Notes under the pieces: generated by a model
Told to the model about the DNA's origin: nothing
What the model saw: only the letters and a program-made list of their open reading frames with translations
Databases searched by the model: none
Shown here: one piece after another, positions 1 to 6,067 of the stretch
Position numbering within the stretch: the first letter of the stretch is position 1
Layout: each line of letters starts with the position of its first letter
From: Phil1 sp964546125
GTDB lineage: Bacteria; Bacillota; Clostridia; Christensenellales; CAG-138
Assembly: GCA_964546125.1 (NCBI GenBank)
Contig: CAZJIS010000055.1
Coordinates: 1-10,224, forward strand
Direction: 5' to 3'
DNA: 10,224 nucleotides
Position numbers and translations under genes: made by a program

Positions 1-164
1 CCGCCCTGCTGGTAACCGCCCTGCTGATAACCGCCCGTGCGCGGCGCGTTGCCGTCGCGCTGCTGGTAGCCGCCCTGCTGATAACCGCCTGTGCGCGGCG
101 CGTTGCCGTCGCGCTGCTGGTAACCGCCCTGCTGATAACCGCCCGTGCGCGGCGCGTTGCCGTC
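1..164 (-). repeat. 54-bp in-frame tandem repeat inside infB
   Basis: Three successive 54-base units are visible, shown by CTGCTGATAA recurring at 21, 75 and 129 on the plus strand; a further unit may begin at the left edge. Each encodes the 18 residues GGYQQGGYQQRDGNAPRT, itself containing a doubled GGYQQ. The differences I see between full units are synonymous third-base changes (a GGT/GGC glycine and an ACG/ACA threonine), so the peptide is preserved. The array continues past the left edge, so its copy number is unknown. Confidence 0.93.
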
Positions 165-683
165 CTGCGGCCGCCTGCTGCGGTCGTATACATTTTGCAC
201 CTGGGGCTGGGCCTGGTAACCCTCGTTGCGCCGGGCGGGCGCGGGTTTCTCCGCCTCCCGGGCCGCGGGCGCCTCCGCCGCGGGCGCCTCGGCGCTCGCC
301 GCGGGCGCCTCCGCCGCGGGTTCCGCTTTCACGGGCTCCGCCTTGGCGGGCTCCACGGGCACGGGTTCCACGGGCACGGGTTCCGCTTTGGCGGGCTCCG
401 TTACCGCGGGGGCCGCCTCCACGGGGCTCTCGGCCGGCTCGTCGCTGCCTACGTGGTAGGCATGCTCGTCGGACTCAAGCAGCTCTTTAAGCCGCTCAGC
501 CCGCCCCGCCTCGAGTCTCTCCCTTTCGCGCGCTTTTTCTTTTTCTATGAGCATAGCTTCGAAACGCCGCACCTCCGCGAGCGTGCCGCCCATGTCCGAA
601 TGGGACTTTTTGATCCGCTCGAACAGATCTTTCGCCTGCGTTTCAAGCTGTTTTGCCGAATCCATCACTTTCGCTTTTGCCAT
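1..683 (-). CDS. infB: Translation initiation factor IF-2, N-terminal part (runs off left edge)
   Basis: This is the first 227 codons of IF-2, the GTPase that brings initiator fMet-tRNA to the 30S subunit; the GTPase core lies beyond the window. Residues about 4-50 resemble a diverged IF2_N domain, with KVMDSAKQL and a KSHSDMGGTLAEV stretch. A charged helix follows (about 46-70), then a Pro/Ala/Glu-rich linker (about 83-150) with repeated EPAKAEPV-type units, then 18-residue repeats rich in Gly, Tyr and Gln (about 173-227). The identification rests on the IF2_N-like start and on position: it is the last gene of rimP-nusA-ylxR-ylxQ-infB. The ATG at 683 has a G-run (GGGGG) about 7 nt upstream and overlaps the ylxQ end by 19 nt, suggesting coupled translation. 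The N-terminus of IF-2 is known to vary greatly between bacteria, so the low complexity is not a sign of decay. Confidence 0.88.
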   Translation of the reverse strand, partial: MAKAKVMDSAKQLETQAKDLFERIKKSHSDMGGTLAEVRRFEAMLIEKEKARERERLEAGRAERLKELLESDEHAYHVGSDEPAESPVEAAPAVTEPAKAEPVPVEPVPVEPAKAEPVKAEPAAEAPAASAEAPAAEAPAAREAEKPAPARRNEGYQAQPQVQNVYDRSRRPQDGNAPRTGGYQQGGYQQRDGNAPRTGGYQQGGYQQRDGNAPRTGGYQQGGYQQG

Positions 684-1006
684 TCTGTTACCCCCGTGTC
701 GTTTTCCTCTTTTGCCGCGTGCGAGGCGATGAGCTTTGCAAAGCTTTCGTCCGTCACCGCGGCGATCATCCTGCCGGGTTTGCCGATCGAGAAGCCCATC
801 TCCTTGATCTCGATAAGGGGAATGCCCGCACGCGCGCACATGCCCCGGTAGCGTTCGCCCGTGTTCTCGCTCGCGTCACAATCGAGCACCACGAGGCGCG
901 CCCCGCCTCCTTTGATCAGCTTCTCGCAGGCGTAATCACCCGCCGCGCATTTGCCCGCTTTCATCGCAAGGCCGAGTGCGCCGCGCAGTTTTTTCTCATC
1001 CGCCAA
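665..1006 (-). CDS. ylxQ: YlxQ, L7Ae/L30e/S12e/Gadd45-family RNA-binding protein
   Basis: A 113-residue protein of the ribosomal L7Ae family, which binds kink-turn-like RNA; the precise cellular job of YlxQ is not settled. Family features seen are an early GLAMKAGKCAAGDYACEKLIKGG segment (helix, then Lys- and Gly-rich turn), the strand LVVLDCDASENT, and GIPLIEIKEMGFSIGKPGRMIAAVTDESFAKLI, which matches the conserved GKP-containing half. I chose the TTG at 1006 because AAAGGAG sits 7 nt upstream and the product then begins MADEKKLRGALG, like homologues. A longer reading frame to 1072 would lie entirely inside ylxR. It overlaps the ylxR end by 11 nt and the infB start by 19 nt. Its place between ylxR and infB is conserved across Bacillota. 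Confidence 0.9.
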   Translation of the reverse strand: MADEKKLRGALGLAMKAGKCAAGDYACEKLIKGGGARLVVLDCDASENTGERYRGMCARAGIPLIEIKEMGFSIGKPGRMIAAVTDESFAKLIASHAAKEENDTGVTEWQKRK

Positions 1007-1265
1007 GACCCAACTCCTTTGCGATGGCTTCGAACACCTCGTCGCCGACCTTATGCTCGAGCGCCCGCTCAAGCGCGCGCGTTTTCTTTGCGCGCTCCAG
1101 GCACTCCGCTTTTTTGCACAGGTATGCGCCCCGGCCCGAGGCCTTGCCCGTCGGGTCCGGACGGACCCCGTCCTCAGGCGTGCGCACGATGCGGATGAGC
1201 TCTTTTTTCGGCGTCATCTGCCTGCACGCGACACACATGCGCATGGGCGTTTTCTTCCCGGCCAT
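996..1265 (-). CDS. ylxR: YlxR / RnpM, RNase P modulator
   Basis: An 89-residue protein of the YlxR family (DUF448). The family signature is clear: RMCVACRQMTPKKELIRIVR near the N-terminus, and KASGRGAYLCKKAECLERA at about residues 41-59. Work in Bacillus subtilis named this protein RnpM and found that it binds the RNA subunit of RNase P and modulates its activity; the same role is inferred here. The ATG at 1265 overlaps the nusA stop as TAATG, so translation is probably coupled to NusA. Length is normal for the family. Confidence 0.93.
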   Translation of the reverse strand: MAGKKTPMRMCVACRQMTPKKELIRIVRTPEDGVRPDPTGKASGRGAYLCKKAECLERAKKTRALERALEHKVGDEVFEAIAKELGLGG

Positions 1266-2359
1266 TATTCCTCCATCTGCTCCTCGGACGCCTCCCCGAG
1301 GGATTCTTCATAGAGGTCCATCTCGCGCTCGGCCTGCGACTGGCTCTTGATGTCGATCTTCCAGCCGGTCAGCTTCGCGGCGAGGCGGGCGTTCTGCCCC
1401 TCTTTGCCGATGGCGAGCGAAAGCTGCGTATCCGGCACAACCACCTTGGCGGCCTTTTCGCTTTCGTTGATATATACCATCAAAACCTTGGCGGGGCTCA
1501 GCGCCTTGGCGATGAAGACCGCGGGGTCGCTGTCCCACTCGATGATGTCGATCTTTTCGTTGTGCAGTTCGCTCACGATGCGCTCCACGCGGATGCCCTT
1601 TTGCCCGACGCATGCGCCCACGGCATCGACCTGCGAATCGGTCGAATGCACGGCGACCTTCGTGCGGAATCCCGCCTCGCGCGCAATGGATTTCACCTGC
1701 ACGATGCCGGACATGATCTCGGGCACTTCAAGCTCAAACAGGCGCTTGACAAGGCCCGGATGCGTGCGCGAAACGAGCACCTGCGGACCTTTGCTGGTCT
1801 TGCGCACCTCAAGGACGTAAACCTTGATGCGCTCGCTCGTGCCATACTCCTCGCCGGGGATGGTCTCGTTCATCGCAATAAGTCCATCTGTTTTGCCAAG
1901 CTCCACATACACGCCGTTCTTCTCGACGCGCTGCACGATGGCCGTGAGGATCTCGTTCTCTTTTTCGACGTATTCCTCGAAGATGACGCCGCGCTCGGCC
2001 TCGCGGATGCGCTGCACGACCACCTGCTTCGCGGTCTGCGCGGCAATGCGGCCGAAATTCTTCGGGTTCGACTCCTCTTCGAGCACGTCGCCCGCCTCGA
2101 AGAGGGGGTTGATGCGCTTGGCCTTTTCGATGGAGATCTCGATCGTGGGGTTCTCCACGACATCGACCACGGTCTTGCTCGCAAAGATCTGCACTTCGCC
2201 GGTGTCCCGGTCGACCACCGCGCGCACGTTGCCGGTCGTATTATAATTGCGCTTATAGGCTGCGACCAGCGCCGCCTCGAAAGCGTCGATAAGCACGTCT
2301 TTATTGATGCCGCGTTCCTTTTCTATGGCATTCAGTGCTTCGATGAAATCGGTGTTCAT
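1265..2359 (-). CDS. nusA: Transcription termination/antitermination factor NusA
   Basis: A 364-residue NusA, the RNA polymerase-binding factor that modulates pausing, intrinsic termination and antitermination. The N-terminal polymerase-binding domain covers about residues 1-125 (including ALVAAYKRNY). An S1 domain follows at about 136-198 (VQRVEKNGVYVELGKTDGLI). KH1 carries VGQKG at 251-255 and KH2 carries IGKEGQN at 317-323. The tail ends in acidic residues (EESLGEASEEQMEE) without the extra repeats of proteobacterial NusA, as is usual in Bacillota. The ATG at 2359 has GGAGGGG 5 nt upstream and lies 14 nt after the rimP stop. An attenuator-like hairpin in the operon leader suggests possible autoregulation. 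Confidence 0.98.
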   Translation of the reverse strand: MNTDFIEALNAIEKERGINKDVLIDAFEAALVAAYKRNYNTTGNVRAVVDRDTGEVQIFASKTVVDVVENPTIEISIEKAKRINPLFEAGDVLEEESNPKNFGRIAAQTAKQVVVQRIREAERGVIFEEYVEKENEILTAIVQRVEKNGVYVELGKTDGLIAMNETIPGEEYGTSERIKVYVLEVRKTSKGPQVLVSRTHPGLVKRLFELEVPEIMSGIVQVKSIAREAGFRTKVAVHSTDSQVDAVGACVGQKGIRVERIVSELHNEKIDIIEWDSDPAVFIAKALSPAKVLMVYINESEKAAKVVVPDTQLSLAIGKEGQNARLAAKLTGWKIDIKSQSQAEREMDLYEESLGEASEEQMEE

Positions 2360-2373
2360 GTATTCCCCTCCAA

Positions 2374-2844
2374 TTATGATTCAAGTTTACGAAAATCGAT
2401 AAACGGGCGCGCAAGCGCCGTGTTCTTGCGAAGGAAGCTGCGCTCCGCGCCCCCGTCGAACCGGAGCGTGAAGTTCTCGGCGTCGTAGGAAAGGAGCGTG
2501 CCTTTGAATTCTTTCTTTTTATCGATGGCGGCATAGAGCTTGATCTCGATTACTTTGCCGAGGTTTCGTTCGAAGTCACGGTCTTTTTTGATCGGATGGT
2601 CGAGGCCCACGGAAGAGACGATCAAATAATACGCCTCGCTGATGGGATCCGCCGCGTCGATGAGCGGCTCGATCTCGCGGCTCACGCGCTCGCAGTCCTC
2701 AATTTTAACGCCCCCCGGCGCGTCGATCAAAATGACGAGGTTCATCTCGCCGAATTCTTTGACGTATTCGACCTCATAAAGTTCATATCCAAGCGCTTCG
2801 ATGCGCCCTTTGACGATGGCCGCGACGGTATCTGTCACCCTCAT
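2374..2844 (-). CDS. rimP: Ribosome maturation factor RimP
   Basis: A 156-residue RimP, a cytoplasmic factor needed for 30S subunit maturation. The N-terminal domain shows EALGYELYEVEYVKEFGEMNL and the acidic DAPGGVKIEDCERVSREIEPLID region. The centre holds YYLIVSSVGLDHPIKKDRDFER, matching the conserved SSPGLDRPLK motif with Val for Pro and His for Arg. The C-terminal SH3-like domain follows (about 95-156). I chose the ATG at 2844 because the length then matches the family. The frame could begin at a GTG at 2889, but that lies inside a leader hairpin and would add non-conserved residues. The Shine-Dalgarno is a run of G (GAGGGGGAGGGGGA) somewhat far from the ATG. It is the first gene of the nusA-infB operon. 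Confidence 0.95.
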   Translation of the reverse strand: MRVTDTVAAIVKGRIEALGYELYEVEYVKEFGEMNLVILIDAPGGVKIEDCERVSREIEPLIDAADPISEAYYLIVSSVGLDHPIKKDRDFERNLGKVIEIKLYAAIDKKKEFKGTLLSYDAENFTLRFDGGAERSFLRKNTALARPFIDFRKLES

Positions 2845-2868
2845 GCGCCGCCGGTCCCCCTCCCCCTC

Positions 2869-2895
2869 AAAATAAAAGAGCGGGATCACCCACTC
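2869..2895 (-). promoter_or_regulatory. Terminator-like attenuator hairpin in the rimP-nusA leader
   Basis: Read on the minus strand, GAGTGGG (2895-2889) pairs with CCCGCTC (2884-2878) around a TGAT loop, with one G-U wobble, and is followed by TTTTATTTT (2877-2869). One further A-T pair can extend the stem at its base. It lies about 30 nt after the expected transcription start and 25 nt before the rimP ATG. A short stem and interrupted U-tract describe a weak intrinsic terminator, the class known to depend on NusA in Bacillus subtilis. That it acts as an attenuator here is inference. Confidence 0.65.
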
Positions 2896-2933
2896 TCATC
2901 ACACAACAACGGCTTGGCCGCCCAACGCATGCT

Positions 2934-2962
2934 ATTATAGCACGGCGCAAGAGCAATAGCAA
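2934..2962 (-). promoter_or_regulatory. SigA-type promoter of the rimP-nusA-infB operon
   Basis: On the minus strand, TTGCTA (2962-2957, 4 of 6 consensus) is separated by 17 bp from a perfect TATAAT (2939-2934). A TG one base before the -10 gives an extended -10 element (TGCTATAAT). Transcription should start near 2927, giving a leader of roughly 80 nt before rimP. Confidence 0.75.
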
Positions 2963-2978
2963 GCGAATTATAAGGCTT

Positions 2979-3001
2979 AACGCCGCGCTTTTTGCGGCGT
3001 T
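2979..3001. repeat. Perfect 8-bp inverted repeat between the divergent promoters
   Basis: AACGCCGC (2979-2986) and GCGGCGTT (2994-3001) flank a 7-base spacer. The repeat lies upstream of both divergent -35 boxes, so neither promoter transcribes it. On the plus strand the right arm runs into a short T stretch, giving it a weak terminator look. It could be an operator or block stray transcription between the units; nothing in the sequence decides. Confidence 0.5.
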
Positions 3002-3006
3002 TTCCC

Positions 3007-3035
3007 TTGCCGCAAAACGGATGGGCTGTTATACT
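3007..3035 (+). promoter_or_regulatory. SigA-type promoter of the DUF975/zinc-ribbon gene
   Basis: TTGCCG (3007-3012), a 17-bp spacer and TATACT (3030-3035) match the vegetative consensus at 4 of 6 and 5 of 6 positions. The gene begins at 3065, with its Shine-Dalgarno GGAGGT at 3053-3058. Confidence 0.7.
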
Positions 3036-3064
3036 TTAGAAACATTATACATGGAGGTATTATC

Positions 3065-3679
3065 ATGATCTTTTCGGCTTACAAAAAAGCGCTGCAGATT
3101 TTAATCCAAAAACCGTTCCGGCTCTGGGGCATATCGCTGCTCGGGGGCCTGCTCGCCGCGCTCGCGTGCATTCTCGGCATGATCCCGCTGATTGTGCTCC
3201 CCATCACGCTGGTGCTGGGCTTTGGCATGATCGCGGTCTACTACCGCGGCTACCACGGCGAAGAGGTCAACGCGGACCTGCTCTTCTCCGGCTTCAAAAA
3301 CTTTTGGAAAACCGCCGGCGCCATGGGCTGGCAGGCGCTTTGGACATTCATCTGGGGCATGGTCCCGGTGATGAACGTCATCAAGGCCTATTCCTACCGT
3401 TTTGTGCCGTATTACCTGATCACGCGGCCCGAGCTNNNNNNNNNNNNNNNNNNNNNNNNNNNNNNNNNNNNNNNNNNNNNNNNNNNNNNNNNNNNNNNNN
3501 NNNNNNNNNNNNNNNNNNNNNNNNNNNNNNNNNNNTGCATGTTCGATGAGGTGCAGGAAGCCCGCCGCCTTGACGCCAGCCGCCCCAAGAGCAAGTTCTG
3601 CCCCAGCTGCGGCGTCAACACGCCGGTGGACGCGAAGTTCTGCGCGAACTGCGGGCATCATTTCACGGCTGATAGCTAA
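3065..3679 (+). CDS. DUF975-like membrane protein with C-terminal zinc ribbon (interrupted by assembly gap)
   Basis: The ATG at 3065 has GGAGGT 6 nt upstream. The 123 residues before the gap contain hydrophobic helices at about 20-60 and 85-105, and end in MNVIKAYSYRFVPYYLITRPE. That stretch matches the start of the conserved part of the DUF975 family of integral membrane proteins, whose function is unknown. After the gap come 47 residues with a two-CxxC zinc ribbon (CPSCG, ten residues on, CANCG) and the stop. The two halves share a reading frame only if the gap really is 100 bases. What is left of DUF975 after the YSYRFVPY motif usually needs more than the 33 codons the gap could hold, so the true gap may be longer. 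The gene is monocistronic, with its own promoter and terminator. Confidence 0.72.
   Translation: MIFSAYKKALQILIQKPFRLWGISLLGGLLAALACILGMIPLIVLPITLVLGFGMIAVYYRGYHGEEVNADLLFSGFKNFWKTAGAMGWQALWTFIWGMVPVMNVIKAYSYRFVPYYLITRPEXXXXXXXXXXXXXXXXXXXXXXXXXXXXXXXXXXCMFDEVQEARRLDASRPKSKFCPSCGVNTPVDAKFCANCGHHFTADS
3436..3535. other. Assembly gap, 100 N
   Basis: Exactly 100 consecutive N. This round number is the usual scaffolding placeholder for a gap of unknown length, so distances and reading frame across it are not reliable. Confidence 0.97.
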
Positions 3680-3710
3680 AAGGGAAAGCGCGAAGAACTA
3701 AACGCGTAAA

Positions 3711-3743
3711 AAAACGGCCCGCCGATTCAAGGGGGCCGTTTTC
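3711..3743. terminator. Bidirectional intrinsic terminator between convergent genes
   Basis: AAAACGGCCC (3711-3720) pairs with GGGCCGTTTT (3733-3742) around a 12-base loop. The plus strand ends in a TTTTCGTT tract, and the minus strand in a stronger run of seven T (from the A run at 3708-3714). It lies 31 nt after the stop of the plus-strand gene and 14 nt after the MATE stop, so it can end both transcripts. Confidence 0.88.
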
Positions 3744-3756
3744 GTTAAAGGGGGTT

Positions 3757-5100
3757 CTAGGCGCTTCGCGCGCCGCGCAGGGCGGGGTCGCGCCGGAAGA
3801 AGCGCAGCACCAGCGCGATGTTGAGTGCGAAAACCAGCGCCTCGCTCACGGGCGTCGCAAGCCACAGGCCGCGCGCGCCTAAAAGGGCGCTCATCACATA
3901 GACCGAGGCCGTCACCACCACGATGCCGCGCCCGGCCGAAAGCGCGAAAGCGCCCGCGGGCTTGCCCATGGCGTTGAAAAAACCGGCGGAAGCCATGTTG
4001 AACCCCGCGAGCAAAAATGAAAGCGAGAAGAGGCGAAGCGCGCCCGCGGTGTAACCGAACATCGCGCTCGCGCGCTCGAGGAAGAGCGCCGTGATGTTTT
4101 CGGCGAACAGCTGGCAGGCAAGGAAGCTGACGAGCGCGATCACAGCCGTCGTGCGCAGCGCAAGCCCATAGAAACGCGCGCAGGAACGCTTCTCGCCCGT
4201 GCCGTGAAAAAACGCGACGAGCGGCTGCATGCCCTGCGTCATCCCCGCCATGACCTGCAGCACGATGTTGTTGACATAGGCAAGCACCGCGTAGCTGACA
4301 ACGCCATTTTCACCAAGCAGCCGGAAGGCCGCGCGATTGATCAAAAACACCACGAGCGCGAGCGACACCTCGCCCGCGAATTCGGAAAAACCGAGCGCCA
4401 TGATCTTCCGATAAACGCCGAGGAACGGCTTTTTGAGGCGCACGAAACGAAGTTTTGACCTTTTGCGCGCAAAATGCACGAGAAAAATCGTAAAGCCCGC
4501 GCCCTGGGCGGCAACCGTCGCCACCGCGCCGCCGGCGACGCCGAAACCGAGCCACACGACGAGCACGAGGTGCAGCGCGATGTTGATGACAAAGCAGCTG
4601 AGCATGCCAAGAAGCGATACGCCCGGGTGCCCGCCCGCCTTGGTGAGCACCTCGAAGCCATAGCCCACCATGAAAAAGAACGTGAACGGCGCGAGGATGC
4701 GAAGATAGGTCACCACATAACCAAGCGTACTCCCGCCCGCGCCGAGCGCGCGCGCAAGCGGCACCGTGAAAAGCTCCACAAGAACGCCGAGCACGAGCGA
4801 GAGCGCGAGGAGCACGTAGGTGTTTTGGGTGAAGATGCGATCGGCCTCTTCCCGCTCGCCGCGGCCAAGCGCCATCGATACGAGCGTTGAGGTGCCCATC
4901 GAGAGAAAGACCGCGAGCGCGAACACCCCGTTGATGTAGGGCATGACGAGGTTGATGGCCGCGAGCGCATATTCGCCTACCGCGTGCGCGAGGAAAACGC
5001 CGTCCAAAAGCGTATAGAGCGAATACACGAGCATGGAGGCCACGGAGGGAATCGCAAAGCGAAAAAAGGTCTTGGCATTCGGTTTAATGTTCGTATCCAT
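3757..5100 (-). CDS. MATE-family efflux transporter
   Basis: A 447-residue, strongly hydrophobic protein of the multidrug and toxic compound extrusion family, expected to span the membrane twelve times and export organic cations or drugs using a Na+ or H+ gradient. Family features include FRFAIPSVASMLVYSLYTLLDGVFLAHAVG at the start, MGTSTLVSMALGRGEREEADRIF in the first half, and the matching second-half stretch beginning MAGMTQGMQPLVAFFHGTGE. The substrate cannot be told from sequence. The frame is open up to 5319, but that part lies inside the upstream EamA gene; the ATG at 5100 gives normal family length. No Shine-Dalgarno is visible before it. Instead, a terminator-like hairpin lies just upstream, so expression may depend on readthrough from the EamA gene. 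Confidence 0.93.
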   Translation of the reverse strand: MDTNIKPNAKTFFRFAIPSVASMLVYSLYTLLDGVFLAHAVGEYALAAINLVMPYINGVFALAVFLSMGTSTLVSMALGRGEREEADRIFTQNTYVLLALSLVLGVLVELFTVPLARALGAGGSTLGYVVTYLRILAPFTFFFMVGYGFEVLTKAGGHPGVSLLGMLSCFVINIALHLVLVVWLGFGVAGGAVATVAAQGAGFTIFLVHFARKRSKLRFVRLKKPFLGVYRKIMALGFSEFAGEVSLALVVFLINRAAFRLLGENGVVSYAVLAYVNNIVLQVMAGMTQGMQPLVAFFHGTGEKRSCARFYGLALRTTAVIALVSFLACQLFAENITALFLERASAMFGYTAGALRLFSLSFLLAGFNMASAGFFNAMGKPAGAFALSAGRGIVVVTASVYVMSALLGARGLWLATPVSEALVFALNIALVLRFFRRDPALRGARSA

Positions 5101-5101
5101 A

Positions 5102-5131
5102 GAAAAAGGACGGATGAACCAACGATCCGTC
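5102..5131 (-). terminator. Terminator-like hairpin at the EamA end / MATE leader
   Basis: On the minus strand, GACGGAT (5131-5125) pairs perfectly with ATCCGTC (5115-5109) around a 9-base loop, followed by CTTTTTC. The left arm overlaps the EamA stop codon (5132-5130) and the T-tract ends one base before the MATE ATG at 5100. It looks like an intrinsic terminator, though the stem is only 7 bp and ribosomes finishing EamA would cover it. Confidence 0.6.
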
Positions 5132-5996
5132 AGCTCCGCGGAAGCCCCTCCTTCGGCTTTGCGCCGCCGAGCGCACACCAGAGTGTGATGGTCACGAGGA
5201 TGATTGCGCCGCCGATGAGCGCGAAGCGATCCGGCGCTTCGCCAAGGGCAAGCCACACCCAGACCGGGTTGAGCACGATCTCCGCCGAACCGATGATTAC
5301 GCAGCCAAGCGGAGGACAATGATCGCTCGCGATGCCATAGAGCGCATACGGCAGGCCGAGCATGAAAACGCCCATCGCGGCGACAAACGCAAAGTCCGCG
5401 GCCGCGATCTTTGGGGGATAGGGGAGCGTGAACGGGATGCCCGCAAGCGCCATCATCAAAAGGCCCGCAAGCACGCCCGAAAGGCGGCGCGGCCGCTCGG
5501 CCTCGCCCATGAGCACATACGCGCCCGCAAGCGTGCAGCCGCCGATGATGGCAATAATATTGCCCAAAGCGCCGCCCGGGGTCAACTCATCGAAAAAGAA
5601 CAGGGCGACGCCGCCGAGCACGAGCGCCACCGCCGCAAAATCGACGCCGCGGAAGCGCTTGCCAAACAGAATTATGCCAAGCGCCATCATCCAAACGGGC
5701 GAGGTATATTGAAGCACGATGGCGTTGGCGGCCGTAGTAAGGCGGTTGGCAAGGATATAGAGCAGGCCCGTCGCGCACACACAGGCGCCGATGAGGGCGG
5801 TGCGCCCATCGAAAACGACGCGGTATTTAAGCAGCCGCATCGCCGCATAGAGCGCCGCCGCCGCAAAAAAGCCGCGCCAGCCAGCAAGCACGAACGCGTT
5901 CCACGCAATGAGCCTGATCGAAAGGCCGTTGAGGCTCCACAGCAGCGCGCAGGCAAGCATCAGCAATATGCCGATATACGCTTTGTTTTTGACCAT
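5130..5996 (-). CDS. EamA/DMT-superfamily transporter
   Basis: A 288-residue integral membrane protein with two EamA repeats (about residues 5-135 and 148-275) and about ten hydrophobic segments, typical of drug/metabolite transporters. Family hallmarks are ACALLWSLNGLSIRLIAWNAF at the start, ANAIVLQYTSPVWMMALGIILF at the end of repeat 1, and GSAEIVLNPVWVWLALGE in repeat 2. Substrates in this family range from amino acids to nucleosides and cannot be predicted here. The ATG at 5996 has AAGG 9 nt upstream; a GTG at 6005 would add three residues and is also possible. The gene follows the ferredoxin terminator with almost no space, and the MATE gene lies 29 nt downstream. Confidence 0.93.
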   Translation of the reverse strand: MVKNKAYIGILLMLACALLWSLNGLSIRLIAWNAFVLAGWRGFFAAAALYAAMRLLKYRVVFDGRTALIGACVCATGLLYILANRLTTAANAIVLQYTSPVWMMALGIILFGKRFRGVDFAAVALVLGGVALFFFDELTPGGALGNIIAIIGGCTLAGAYVLMGEAERPRRLSGVLAGLLMMALAGIPFTLPYPPKIAAADFAFVAAMGVFMLGLPYALYGIASDHCPPLGCVIIGSAEIVLNPVWVWLALGEAPDRFALIGGAIILVTITLWCALGGAKPKEGLPRS

Positions 5997-6020
5997 CGCG
6001 CGCACCCTTGCCTTAAAACG

Positions 6021-6046
6021 AAGAAAAGGGCGGGATAAGCCGCCCT
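6021..6046 (-). terminator. Intrinsic terminator after the ferredoxin gene
   Basis: On the minus strand, AGGGCGG (6046-6040) pairs with CCGCCCT (6033-6027) around a 6-base loop, followed by TTTCTT and, after CG, TTTT. It lies 21 nt after the ferredoxin stop and only about 25 nt before the EamA start. Confidence 0.82.
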
Positions 6047-6067
6047 ATTTGACCGCTTTGACTTTTT

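Noticed and set aside
1..164. CRISPR-like array
   Set aside because: The repeats are directly adjacent 54-base units in frame within infB, with no unique spacers.
195..851. Open frame on the plus strand coding a His/Gly/Phe-rich repeat protein
   Set aside because: It lies opposite the low-complexity part of infB and the ylxQ end. Its repeats are the reverse complement of the IF-2 repeats, and no ribosome site or family match is seen.
1562..2488. 308-codon open frame on the plus strand opposite nusA and rimP
   Set aside because: NusA is certain on the other strand. Long antisense frames are expected in GC-rich coding DNA, and the protein is rich in His, Asp and Leu with no domain.
2845..2889. 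N-terminal extension of RimP from the GTG at 2889
   Set aside because: The extra 15 residues do not match the family, the GTG lies in the leader hairpin stem, and the ATG at 2844 gives normal length.
5319..6038. 239-codon open frame on the plus strand opposite the EamA gene
   Set aside because: The product is a very basic, Arg/Lys/His-rich sequence without motifs, and the EamA transporter on the minus strand explains the region.
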